From the NCBI GenBank assembly GCA_034521495.1, contig JAXHMK010000016.1:94124-158123 (forward strand): 64,000 nucleotides of DNA, in the 5' to 3' direction. Origin of the DNA: Balneolaceae bacterium (GTDB lineage: Bacteria; Bacteroidota; Rhodothermia; Balneolales; Balneolaceae). The notes beneath the pieces are model-generated. The model worked only from the letters and a program-made list of their open reading frames with translations, was not told the origin of the DNA and did not search any database. Below, one piece after another: positions 36,810-45,306 of this stretch. Made by a program: the position numbers and the translations under genes. How positions within the stretch are numbered: position 1 is the first letter of the stretch; the number at the start of each line of letters is the position of its first letter.

Positions 36810-38693
36810 CTAATTGGTATAATTCTTCAAAGAGTCGCGTTCATTATTGAGAGTTTTATACGAGTCTTTGTAGGAGTACGTAGGAACAATTTTTTTGATA
36901 TGATTGCGAAGTGAATCCATATTTCCGTTCTCAATACTTTCCACCATTTGAGAAATTACCATTGTGAGTTCATCATTATTTACATCTTTCCTGCAAATAG
37001 CCTTGTGAATTAACTCGTGAGAAGTATTTTCAACCCCCTCTTCAGCCTTCAGCAGTTCTTCAAACATTTTTTCGCCGGGTCGTAAACCAATAAACTCAAT
37101 CGGAATGTCTTTTTCAGGCTCTAAGCCATGAAGCTGAATGAGTTGTTTAGCCATATCTAAAATCTTAACGGGTTCACCCATATCCAATACAAAAACTTCG
37201 CCTCCTTTACCCATCTCTCCTGCCTGCATTACTAATAATACTGCTTCAGGAATTGTCATAAAATATCGTTTTACCTCAGGATGTGTAATTGTAACAGGGC
37301 CCCCATTTTGAATTTGATCGATAAAAATCGGTACTACAGAACCCCGGGATCCCAATACATTACCAAAACGAACCGATATAAATTTAGTAATACAAAGATC
37401 GTTATGATCAAGACAGATCTCCTCGGCAATCCGTTTAGTTGCCCCCATTACATTAGTTGGGTTTACAGCTTTATCCGTTGAAATCAGTACAAATTTATCT
37501 ACATCATGGGTACAAGAGAGGCGTGCAAGAACATCTGTACCTTTCACATTTACTTTAATAGCTTCTTCCGGAAAATCTTCCATCATGGGCACATGCTTAT
37601 AAGCAGCTGCATGAAAGATAATATGAGGCTTTTCCTTCTTTAAAAGCCGGTTCATTTTATCTTCATCCATAATATTTGCAACATATGGTACAAGATTTAC
37701 CTCTCCATCTTCAAACTCTTTCTGTATATGAAACACTTCGGTTTCATCAATATCAAGAGCAATGAGTTTACCAACATTTAAACTTACACACTGCCTGACA
37801 ATTTCCCGGCCTATCGAACCTCCGGCACCAGTTATTAAAACTGTTTTTCCTTCAATACTGCTGCGAATTGAATCCATATCAATTTTTGCAGGTTCGCGGC
37901 CAAGAATATCATCAATACTGATTTCGCGAATATTTTTAACCCCTACCGGATCATCTGAAAGAAGGTGAAAGGATGGCAGTACTTTTACCTTTAAGTTCGG
38001 TTTTACGTTTTTTATTCTCTTGATGACCGATTTCAGATCATGCTTTGGGAGAGACGGTATAGCAATAATCAACTCATCGATATCTGTATATCGCAGAAAT
38101 TGAATCATTTTATTTCTGTCGCCTTTAATTGGAACCCCATGCATGGAAAGACCATGTAATTTCTCAGCATCATCGAATACAGCAATAATATTTAAATTCC
38201 AGTGTGTATGCCGTTTTATATCCCGCATGATCTGATCACCCGCATTACCCGCTCCGAATACAATGGCTCTTTTTTCGTGATGTTGATTTTGAAAAATTTC
38301 AAGATTTAAACGTTTACTTATTCGGAAAGCACCAATATAGAGTATGCTTTGCAGATGGGTTATTGCAAGTAAAGAGAGCTGTATATTGTTGGCCTGTCCT
38401 ATGACCACTAAAAACCCGGCGTATAAAATAGCGGAAATTGTCAAAGCACTAATAATCATTAACAATTCACGAAGACTGGTAAAACGCCAGCTTACCTTAT
38501 ACATCTTAAACAGGCCAAGAAAAAGGAGAGAAAGTACTAAATAAGCGGCTATAAACAGGATAGGTAGTTCAACCGAAAAACTGGCTACAGACCTTAAAAT
38601 ATATATCGATATGAAAGAAGACAGCAGTATGGCGATCGCATCTCCTGCAATGAAAAAAAAGACACGGCTTGTATATTTCTTCAATATTGCCAT
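36810..38693 (-). CDS. Membrane-bound nucleotide-sugar 4,6-dehydratase, WbpM/PglF/CapD family (copy B)
   Basis: It has the same architecture as copy A at 32159-34033: four N-terminal TM helices, a Rossmann domain (VFGAGNAGDQIM), and an SDR domain with TGAGGSIGREIV and the Met-containing active site STDKAVNPTNVMGATKR. The C-terminal IEFIGLRPGEKMFEELL is a family hallmark. The two copies are clearly diverged, arguing for different substrates or pathways rather than a fresh duplication. A TTG at 38699 would add two residues; I prefer the ATG at 38693 (627 residues). Confidence 0.9.
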   Translation of the reverse strand: MAILKKYTSRVFFFIAGDAIAILLSSFISIYILRSVASFSVELPILFIAAYLVLSLLFLGLFKMYKVSWRFTSLRELLMIISALTISAILYAGFLVVIGQANNIQLSLLAITHLQSILYIGAFRISKRLNLEIFQNQHHEKRAIVFGAGNAGDQIMRDIKRHTHWNLNIIAVFDDAEKLHGLSMHGVPIKGDRNKMIQFLRYTDIDELIIAIPSLPKHDLKSVIKRIKNVKPNLKVKVLPSFHLLSDDPVGVKNIREISIDDILGREPAKIDMDSIRSSIEGKTVLITGAGGSIGREIVRQCVSLNVGKLIALDIDETEVFHIQKEFEDGEVNLVPYVANIMDEDKMNRLLKKEKPHIIFHAAAYKHVPMMEDFPEEAIKVNVKGTDVLARLSCTHDVDKFVLISTDKAVNPTNVMGATKRIAEEICLDHNDLCITKFISVRFGNVLGSRGSVVPIFIDQIQNGGPVTITHPEVKRYFMTIPEAVLLVMQAGEMGKGGEVFVLDMGEPVKILDMAKQLIQLHGLEPEKDIPIEFIGLRPGEKMFEELLKAEEGVENTSHELIHKAICRKDVNNDELTMVISQMVESIENGNMDSLRNHIKKIVPTYSYKDSYKTLNNERDSLKNYTN

Positions 38694-38699
38694 TTTCAA

Positions 38700-39220
38700 G
38701 GTTTAAACCTTATATGTAAATAATACCAAGTCTACTATTTTAAAACTCTCTAACTATCCGATTAATATAGTAATTATTAGTCAATTAAAAATTACTGATA
38801 TATATCCTATAAGTTGTATTATCCGTAATTTTTCTGTCCGAAATAGAATTTAATTACTATCAATGTATATGTATAGCTTCATTTTATAATTACCGCTCAT
38901 GTTTTATTGAGAGGGTTTTGAAATACCAGACATATTTCGACTTCGCTCCGCTGCCACAAAGTGATCCCTTCGGGGCGCTCAATAGAACGTCAGTTTGATC
39001 GCGATGAGGAGGTACGACGAATGAAGTCGAAAACAAATGATTGCTTCTGCACAGCCTTTTTATAAATAGCTTTAAAGAAGCCAACAGATAGCTGTTTTAC
39101 TGTGCGGTGGGTACTCCAACAGCATGTGAACCTCTCTGATTGTTCTAAAATCTAATTGCCTCAGATAACACCAGTCAACAGCACTATGGCGTGCAGTAGT
39201 GGAATAAACTTTGTTGATAT
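38700..39220. other. 521-bp intergenic stretch with one repeat, no gene
   Basis: The left part (38700-38930) is very AT-rich and may hold the promoter for the dehydratase gene. The middle is the inverted-terminus repeat at 38931-39038. The right part (39039-39220) shows no gene or clear terminator. Short frames across the stretch are repeat-derived. Confidence 0.5.
38931..39038. repeat. Inverted-terminus repeat, TTTCGACTTC family (copy 2)
   Basis: This 108-bp element is bounded by CATATTTCGACTTC (38931-38944) and GAAGTCGAAAACAAAT (39023-39038); TTCGACTTC and GAAGTCGAA are exact reverse complements. It shares its termini and the internal GCTCAATAgaACGTCAGTTTGA with copy 1 at 25448-25599 but is shorter. 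Confidence 0.65.
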
Positions 39221-40270
39221 TTACTGTTGCTTATTTTTCTCTACAAAATGAACTCCCGTCAAATATAAAAATGACATAAGCAGTAACAAGAGCAGAAGAG
39301 AAATTTGAACTGCATCATTTTCATGGTAATACAACAGTGAGATCATCAAACAAATTAGAGCAAAAGCCAGGTACAGAGTTGAAATTTTTGAATGCGGCCA
39401 ACCTGCTATATTTAATCGCTGATAAAGATGAGAACGATGAGGTTTAAAAATATTCTCACCTTTTATCATTCGCCGAACCAGGGTTGATGAACTATCAAAC
39501 AGAAAGGGCCATAAAAGCAATGCTCCAATCCACAGACTTGTGGCAATAGTGATCTCCTTAGAAACTGATGCCGCAACAAAGGGCATCACAGCAAAAAAGA
39601 AACCCAGGAAAAGACTACCTACATCGCCCATAAATATTTTGGCAGGTGCCCAATTGTATATTAGAAAAACCAATACAGTTGCAAATACAATCAGGTTAAG
39701 TGTAAAGAGAGTGGGTTCACCCCAAAAAAAAGCAAAAATCATCCAGCCTCCAGAGGCGGTGAGCGCCTGGGCTGTAGCTATCCCGTCAACCCCATCCATA
39801 AAATTGTAGATATTCGTAACACCGGTTATCCACAAAATCCCAAGAAACGGGCTAAAAATTCCCAATGAAAATTCAGACACGTATGGTAAAGAAAACGAAT
39901 CAAGTGTGCCCACAAAGAATAGAATTAAAGAAGCAGCCGCCACTTGTGTGACTAATCGAATGGATTGAGAAAGATTAATTCTATCATCAAACCAGCCCAG
40001 TAATGAAATCACTATTGTTGTTGCAATTAAGGAAAGATATGCACTCGAGGTAAGCAGGCCTTGCCATGCAAAATAAAGAACAAATGCGATGATTGATGTA
40101 AGGACAAAGCCAATACCTCCTCCCCTTGGTGTTGGCGTACTATGGGAACTTCGCTTCGTTGGTACATCCGTAATGTTATGTTTTTGAGCATACTTGATGA
40201 ACCATCCGGTTGCAACGTAATTGCACCCGGCAATAAAAATTATACCAACAACTGTAATCAAATCTGGCAC
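39221..40270 (-). CDS. Undecaprenyl-phosphate HexNAc-1-phosphate transferase, WbpL/WecA-like (PNPT family)
   Basis: This 349-residue protein of about ten TM helices starts glycan assembly by transferring a HexNAc-1-phosphate to undecaprenyl phosphate. It has the PNPT motifs: VPTKRSSHSTPTPRGGGI, LLGWFDDR (Mg-binding DD), NIYNFMDGVDGIA, FMGDVGSLFLGF, and KPHRSHLYQRL with the conserved HxxH-type loop. The wording KRSSHxxPTPRGGGI is typical of WbpL, which uses UDP-FucNAc or QuiNAc and fits the WbpM-type dehydratases next door. The start is GTG (40268-40270). It is the first gene of the minus-strand locus, divergent from the hydrolase at 40472. Confidence 0.92.
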   Translation of the reverse strand: MPDLITVVGIIFIAGCNYVATGWFIKYAQKHNITDVPTKRSSHSTPTPRGGGIGFVLTSIIAFVLYFAWQGLLTSSAYLSLIATTIVISLLGWFDDRINLSQSIRLVTQVAAASLILFFVGTLDSFSLPYVSEFSLGIFSPFLGILWITGVTNIYNFMDGVDGIATAQALTASGGWMIFAFFWGEPTLFTLNLIVFATVLVFLIYNWAPAKIFMGDVGSLFLGFFFAVMPFVAASVSKEITIATSLWIGALLLWPFLFDSSSTLVRRMIKGENIFKPHRSHLYQRLNIAGWPHSKISTLYLAFALICLMISLLYYHENDAVQISLLLLLLLMSFLYLTGVHFVEKNKQQ

Positions 40271-40460
40271 CGTATATTGCTTTTATTCAGATACTATTTC
40301 TAAACCCCAAATGCGAAAAAATCCCAATAATACTACCAGGACTCAAGTTGAATTTTGAGAAAATTTAATGAATTAATATTCTTTTCTGCGATCAAAAATA
40401 GTAAATCATTACTGTTTTTCATTTATTTATTTAACTGTTGATAATATTCATTTAAAATTC

Positions 40461-40465
40461 AGGAG
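40461..40465 (+). promoter_or_regulatory. Strong ribosome binding site AGGAG
   Basis: AGGAG lies six bases before the ATG at 40472. Most genes here have no recognisable Shine-Dalgarno sequence, so this is unusual and fixes the start of the hydrolase gene. Confidence 0.6.
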
Positions 40466-40471
40466 ATATCT

Positions 40472-41947
40472 ATGCCAGCTATCAATCCTCCTTTCTATCC
40501 TATTATTTATGTACGCGGTTATGCTATGAGGCAATCTGAGATTGAAGATACTGTTGCAACGCCATATATGGGTTTCAATCTCGGATCCACCAAAATCCGC
40601 CAGGAGTGGGATGGTAAAATCAAGAAACACATATTTGAATCGTCTCTTGTGCGCTTGATGAAAGATTACGAATACGCCGATAATTATATGAATGGAACAG
40701 AAATTGAAGACACCATTCCGGCTAAAAGTATCATTATTCACCGGTATTACGATGTTGCTTCTGAAGAAATTGGTGCAGGAAAAGTACCATCAGTTATTGA
40801 TGCTGCCAAAGCCCTGGGCAAACTGATTGAGAAAACCAAAAACCTGGTCTGCGGAGACGATCAAGAGGCTCACAATAAATTTAAAGTCTACCTGGTGGCA
40901 CATTCCATGGGAGGATTGATCTGCCGCTGTTTGCTGCAAAACGACAATGTAAGCAATAAAAATGTAAAGCATTTGGTAGATAAGGTATTTACCTACGGCA
41001 CTCCGCATAACGGGATAGAGGTTGCCGGAGCAAACGTTCCCGGTTTCCTGGGAATTTGGGATATGAACAACTTTAACCGGGATAAGATGGCGTCTTACCT
41101 GGATCTTAACAGAGATTCGGTACAGGTTAACTCGCTGGATGGAAAATTTGATCCAGCCCGGTTTTTCTGCCTGGTAGGTACAAATCACAAAGATTATAAC
41201 GCCGCCAAATACGCCGTCGGGCCTATGAGTGACGGACTCGTTAAAATAAAAAATGCAACAGTCGATAAATCGCCGAGAGCTTATACCCATCACAGCCACA
41301 GCGGCCACTTTGGAATGGTAAATTCTGAAGAAGGATACCAGAACCTGGTTCGATTTCTGTTTGGAAACACAAGAGTGAAAGGAGTTTTAGAACCTATTGC
41401 ACTGCCGTTGCCTCCTTCTGTTCAAAAGGCGTATGAAGAAGACAAAGATATCAAAGCTTCCTACTTTTTTGAGGCTACCGTTGCACCGCGAGGATCGTTT
41501 ACATACAAACTTACCGAACGTAAAATAGATCACAGTTCCGCTGTTTTTCGAACATTTGATGAACTTCTGCGCCCCGAAAATGTTGGACGGAACAAACCAA
41601 GGCTGCCTGTTTTGTTCTCGGTTTTCCTGGACAGCAACAAAATTACACACGGACGAACACTTGTATTCACAATCGACATTGTGGTTAGAACTACGGAGTA
41701 CAGAATCAATAAAATTCTTTTCCTTGAAGAACGGATTCCCGAAGAGAATCTCTATCGCGATAAATTAACCGTGCGAGCTACCATTACCGATGACGGATGG
41801 AACATCCGGTATATACCAACTGATGAACAGTGGGGCGAAAAACTTGGCAAAGATGTGCTCACTGACCAGAAAGGTGTTTATATTCCATTATCATCTAAAA
41901 AAGGATTTAAGGGAAAACTCTATCTCGATATCCGGCCCTGGTCGTAA
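40472..41947 (+). CDS. Alpha/beta-hydrolase (lipase/esterase-like, PGAP1-type core)
   Basis: This 491-residue protein has the hydrolase pattern FYPIIYVRGYAM near the N terminus and the nucleophile elbow VAHSMGG with Ser145. A TYGTPHNG segment typical of triacylglycerol lipase/PGAP1-like enzymes follows, then a likely catalytic-His region THHSHSGHFGM near 275. A beta-rich C-terminal half (about 300-491) of unknown role follows the catalytic core. There is no signal peptide, so it is probably cytoplasmic. It stands alone between the polysaccharide locus and its own terminator. Substrate unknown. Confidence 0.78.
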   Translation: MPAINPPFYPIIYVRGYAMRQSEIEDTVATPYMGFNLGSTKIRQEWDGKIKKHIFESSLVRLMKDYEYADNYMNGTEIEDTIPAKSIIIHRYYDVASEEIGAGKVPSVIDAAKALGKLIEKTKNLVCGDDQEAHNKFKVYLVAHSMGGLICRCLLQNDNVSNKNVKHLVDKVFTYGTPHNGIEVAGANVPGFLGIWDMNNFNRDKMASYLDLNRDSVQVNSLDGKFDPARFFCLVGTNHKDYNAAKYAVGPMSDGLVKIKNATVDKSPRAYTHHSHSGHFGMVNSEEGYQNLVRFLFGNTRVKGVLEPIALPLPPSVQKAYEEDKDIKASYFFEATVAPRGSFTYKLTERKIDHSSAVFRTFDELLRPENVGRNKPRLPVLFSVFLDSNKITHGRTLVFTIDIVVRTTEYRINKILFLEERIPEENLYRDKLTVRATITDDGWNIRYIPTDEQWGEKLGKDVLTDQKGVYIPLSSKKGFKGKLYLDIRPWS

Positions 41948-41963
41948 CATCCGGTTTTGAAAT

Positions 41964-41995
41964 AAAAAAAGCTCCCAATCAAGTGAGCTTTTTTT
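41964..41995 (+). terminator. Rho-independent terminator after the hydrolase gene
   Basis: This is a perfect 11-bp inverted repeat AAAAAAAGCTC / GAGCTTTTTTT with a 10-nt loop, 17 bp after the stop codon. The A/T-tracts make it usable in both directions. The following 240 bp to 42232 shows no gene. Confidence 0.85.
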
Positions 41996-42232
41996 GCCGT
42001 TATATGATTGTCGATAGTACGCTTTGGAGTTACTGATTACAACATATCTATTCCTTATTATCTAAATATTAATGAAGTATTAATAAATAGAAACAACTTG
42101 TTGTTTGAGGCTAATTCTCTCATGAAAATATTATCAGAAAAGATGTAAACACGCTATCTTGAAGTGACTATTTGATTTAAAGCGCAATTATTTATAAATC
42201 CTGAGAAATTAAAACTTTAAAACTGGCTTTTC

Positions 42233-42625
42233 ATGGAAAATAATTTTCCAAAAATGCGATTTTTTAGCAGGAAGCTCATCAAACCACAGGATCTGAATGC
42301 TCATGGCACTCTTTTTGGAGGATCTGTACTGGCCTGGGTTGATGAGGAGGCTGCCATTTATGTTATATGCCAGCTGGGAAAGGGGAATATAGCGACAAAA
42401 TTTATGTCTGAAATCGATTTTGTAAGCTCAGCTAAACTTGGAGATATCATTGAGATTGGAATGGAGACGGTTTCTCTCGGAACAACATCTATCACAGTAA
42501 AATGCGAAGTTCGGCATAAGTTCACGCGTAAACCGATCATTCGGATTGATAAAATTGTATTTGTTCATCTGGATGAAAATGGACAACCTACACCACACGG
42601 AATTACAAAACCTGTAAACAGATAA
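42233..42625 (+). CDS. Acyl-CoA thioesterase, YciA-like hotdog protein
   Basis: This 130-residue single hotdog domain has the conserved motif LIKPQDLNAHGTLFGGSVLAWVDEEA, in which N-x-H-G-T-L-F-G-G and the following Asp/Glu form the thioesterase site. Then come DFVSSAKLGDIIEIG and SITVKCEVRHK. Family members hydrolyse acyl-CoAs in the cytoplasm. Only three bases separate it from the Hpt gene, so it probably heads an operon with the two-component genes. Confidence 0.9.
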   Translation: MENNFPKMRFFSRKLIKPQDLNAHGTLFGGSVLAWVDEEAAIYVICQLGKGNIATKFMSEIDFVSSAKLGDIIEIGMETVSLGTTSITVKCEVRHKFTRKPIIRIDKIVFVHLDENGQPTPHGITKPVNR

Positions 42626-42628
42626 CTT

Positions 42629-42976
42629 ATGGATATTCAAGAACCAATTGTTGATAAACAGGTAATCGTTGATCTTTTATATGGTGATGAGGATTACGTT
42701 AGCGAATTTGCTTCAGCGTCCGTTGAATCATTCACCGAGTTTAAAGATAAATTTGCAAAATCTTTAAAAACTCGGGATATGGAGAGCCTCCGTAAAGCCG
42801 GCCACAAAATTAAACCCGTTGCCCAAATGATGAAACTGGATCCAGTCATCACAATGTATGAGACATCTAAAATTATGCTCGAAGAAGATGCCTCTGATGA
42901 GGAGATTAAAAATCTGGCTGATAATATGAATAAATTCTGCACTCAACTCCTCAAGGAATTAAAGCAACTGGAATAA
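42629..42976 (+). CDS. Hpt (histidine phosphotransfer) domain protein
   Basis: This 115-residue all-helical protein has a phosphotransfer-like segment SLRKAGHKIKPVAQMMKL with His59 as the candidate phosphorylated residue (canonical AHxLKGxxxxxG). The following Gly/Ser positions are altered (KPVAQMM), so activity needs proof. It lies 68 bp before a response-regulator gene and may act in a phosphorelay with it or with the PAS kinase at 47544-48827. Confidence 0.72.
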   Translation: MDIQEPIVDKQVIVDLLYGDEDYVSEFASASVESFTEFKDKFAKSLKTRDMESLRKAGHKIKPVAQMMKLDPVITMYETSKIMLEEDASDEEIKNLADNMNKFCTQLLKELKQLE

Positions 42977-43044
42977 CAGATGTTACCTTTCTGTGATGAA
43001 AGCAGTTGATAAACAGGGGATTTTTTCCTCTTAATTTGAAAAAA

Positions 43045-43779
43045 ATGTCTATGAAAGACAGTTCCAACTCTATACTGATTGTTGAAGACGACCGTGACCT
43101 GGTAAAACTCATAAAAATTAATCTTGAGGATCAGGGCTACAAAATATATACGGCAGGAGATGGTCTTGAAGCACTGAAGCTATTTGAAGAAAAAGATCCC
43201 TCGCTTGTAATTCTCGATATCATGCTTCCCAAATTGGATGGTTTTGAAGTATGCAAACGAATCAGAAAAGAGAATCGAAAGATACCCATTATGATGCTCA
43301 CCGCGAAAACCGAAGAAGTTGACACAATTCTTGGGCTGGAACTCGGGGCTGATGATTATATGACTAAACCGTTCAGTGTTCGGGAATTAACAGCCCGGGT
43401 AAAAGCGATCTTCCGGCGCATTAAGGTAGATCGGGAACAGGAGGGTAATTTACCGGATAAACTGGTTTATGATCACCTTGAAATCTATCCTGATAAACGA
43501 AAAGTAACACTTTCTGGAAAAAGCATTGAACTAACCAGTAAGGAGTACGACCTGTTACTTCTGTTTAGCTCCAACCCGGGCAAGGCTTATAGCCGCGAAC
43601 AACTTCTTAATATAGTGTGGGGATATAGCTACGAAGGATACAGCCATACCGTAAATTCACACATCAATCGGTTGCGGAGTAAAATTGAAAGCGACCCTTC
43701 TAATCCTCACTTCATTAAAACGGTTTGGGGAGTTGGCTACCGGTTTACAGATCCTGCAGACAGCCAAGACAATGCGTAG
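43045..43779 (+). CDS. OmpR/PhoB-family response regulator
   Basis: This 244-residue transcription factor has a receiver domain (ILIVEDDRD with the acidic pocket; phospho-acceptor Asp58 in VILDIMLP; the switch segment MMLTAKTEE; KPF lysine) and a winged-helix DNA-binding domain (VTLSGKSIELTSKEYDLLLLF ... HINRLRSKIE). A TTG-initiated frame would begin at 43006, but the ATG at 43045 (or 43051) gives the normal N terminus. The downstream kinase gene starts inside its last codons (8-bp overlap), so they are a cognate pair. Confidence 0.93.
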   Translation: MSMKDSSNSILIVEDDRDLVKLIKINLEDQGYKIYTAGDGLEALKLFEEKDPSLVILDIMLPKLDGFEVCKRIRKENRKIPIMMLTAKTEEVDTILGLELGADDYMTKPFSVRELTARVKAIFRRIKVDREQEGNLPDKLVYDHLEIYPDKRKVTLSGKSIELTSKEYDLLLLFSSNPGKAYSREQLLNIVWGYSYEGYSHTVNSHINRLRSKIESDPSNPHFIKTVWGVGYRFTDPADSQDNA

Positions 43780-45226
43780 ATTCTACTTTAAACTTATTGC
43801 CATTTTTTCGGTAATTATGATTCTGTTCGGAGCTCTTGTGGCGTACACAAGTATCCGGGCCTCATCTCGCATTATCCAGGAATCTATTCAAAAAACCAAC
43901 AGAGATCTCGCCAAACGACTTGTAACGGAGTTTCAGCCCATTGTGGATGATAATTTTGATGAACAAGCAATAGCCCGAAAACTACGTGAGCTTAGCGGAG
44001 CCAATCCCCAGTTCGATTTTTATCTACTCAACCGCCAGGGTATGATTAAAAGTTTTATACAGGCACAAAACAACGGGCAGGAACCGGAAACACTAATGGT
44101 GGATGTAAAACCTCTGGATCAATTTATTGCCGGTGAACCTCTGCCCATTCTTGGAATGGATCCCAAAAACCCGGACCTGCTGAAACCCTTTAGCGCAGCC
44201 AATATTACGATTATGGGGGAAGAAGACTGTTATATCTATGTTGTGCTGGAGGGGAGTCAGTTTACACAAACCGCAGACATGATTGAAGACAGTTATATTC
44301 TGCGAGGCTCTCTCATGTTCATCGGTACAGTTCTTTTGATTGGATTGGCTATTGGATTTTTCATCTTCCGAATGCTTACCCGCCGCTTAGATATAATAAA
44401 AAAGACTGTGAAAGAGTTTGAGCGGGGCCAATTGAATAAGCGAATTCCTATCAAGAGTAATGATGAAATCACCGATCTCTCTCGTTGTTTCAACAAAATG
44501 GCCGACACCGTTCTTGAAAGCATGAACGAAATGAAGAAAGCCGATAAGCTTCGCAGAGACCTGGTTGCCAATGTTTCTCACGATCTGCGTAATCCCCTTT
44601 CATCTATTCAGGGGTATTTGGAAACCATACAGATGAAGGGAAAAGAGCTCTCGCGCGAAGAACTGCAAAACTATTTGGAACCGGTACTCACAAATACCAA
44701 AAAGCTAAACCGGATGATCGATGACCTGTTTGCCCTCTCTAAACTTGACGCCGAAAATGTAACCCCAAATCTTGAGCATATTACCCTGGCGGAACTGGTG
44801 CAGGATCTTGTACAGCAGTTTAAACCCATTGCCCAACAAAAAAATATCGAGATTAAGACAATCTATCCCGAAAATCCGCACGCACAGGTTTATGCAGATA
44901 TCGGTCTGCTCGACCGTGCCCTCACCAATCTTATTGACAATGCTATCAAGCACACACCTGAAGGCGGAACGGTAACCATTCAGTTGGTTCAAAATGGGAA
45001 AGAGATCAACCTTGAGATTAGTGATTCAGGTAAAGGAATTCCTGAATCGGATATCCCCCATATTTTCGACCGTTTTTACCAGGTTGACAAAAGCCGCTCA
45101 AACAGTTCAGGTGCAGGATTAGGACTTTCAATCGCTAAAAAAATATTGGAACTGCACGGAGCTAAAATCACTGTTCAAAGCTTGCTCAACAGGGGAACAA
45201 CGTTTAAAATCAGTATGCCTTCCTGA
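43772..45226 (+). CDS. PhoR-like membrane sensor histidine kinase
   Basis: I start the gene at the ATG of MRRFYFKLIAIF (484 residues); a longer frame from 43685 would lie mostly inside the regulator gene. It has TM1 (about 5-28), a periplasmic sensor region, TM2 (about 180-205), HAMP, HisKA with the phospho-His in NVSHDLRNPLSS, and an HATPase domain with N-box NLIDNAIKHTPEGG, G1 DSGKGIPE and G2 GAGLGLSI. All catalytic boxes are intact. The ligand is not predictable from sequence. Confidence 0.93.
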   Translation: MRRFYFKLIAIFSVIMILFGALVAYTSIRASSRIIQESIQKTNRDLAKRLVTEFQPIVDDNFDEQAIARKLRELSGANPQFDFYLLNRQGMIKSFIQAQNNGQEPETLMVDVKPLDQFIAGEPLPILGMDPKNPDLLKPFSAANITIMGEEDCYIYVVLEGSQFTQTADMIEDSYILRGSLMFIGTVLLIGLAIGFFIFRMLTRRLDIIKKTVKEFERGQLNKRIPIKSNDEITDLSRCFNKMADTVLESMNEMKKADKLRRDLVANVSHDLRNPLSSIQGYLETIQMKGKELSREELQNYLEPVLTNTKKLNRMIDDLFALSKLDAENVTPNLEHITLAELVQDLVQQFKPIAQQKNIEIKTIYPENPHAQVYADIGLLDRALTNLIDNAIKHTPEGGTVTIQLVQNGKEINLEISDSGKGIPESDIPHIFDRFYQVDKSRSNSSGAGLGLSIAKKILELHGAKITVQSLLNRGTTFKISMPS

Positions 45227-45267
45227 TTATACAGAAGCTTTTTTCCTTATCATATTTAGGACTTATC

Positions 45268-45287
45268 TTAGATATGATATTATCTAA
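45268..45287. promoter_or_regulatory. Palindrome 20 bp upstream of galE
   Basis: TTAGATA and TATCTAA form a perfect 7-bp inverted repeat with a 6-bp spacer, ending 19 bases before the galE ATG. It could be an operator or a weak terminator for the kinase gene; no T-tract follows directly. Confidence 0.35.
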
Positions 45288-45306
45288 TTGAATAAAAAAA
45301 TTAAGA

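Noticed and set aside
38890..39084. 64-codon minus-strand frame between the dehydratase and WbpL-like genes
   Set aside because: Covers the second TTTCGACTTC repeat and has no protein-like pattern.
43685..43771. N-terminal extension of the PhoR-like kinase gene
   Set aside because: It lies entirely inside the response-regulator gene in another frame; the ATG at 43772 begins a normal TM1.
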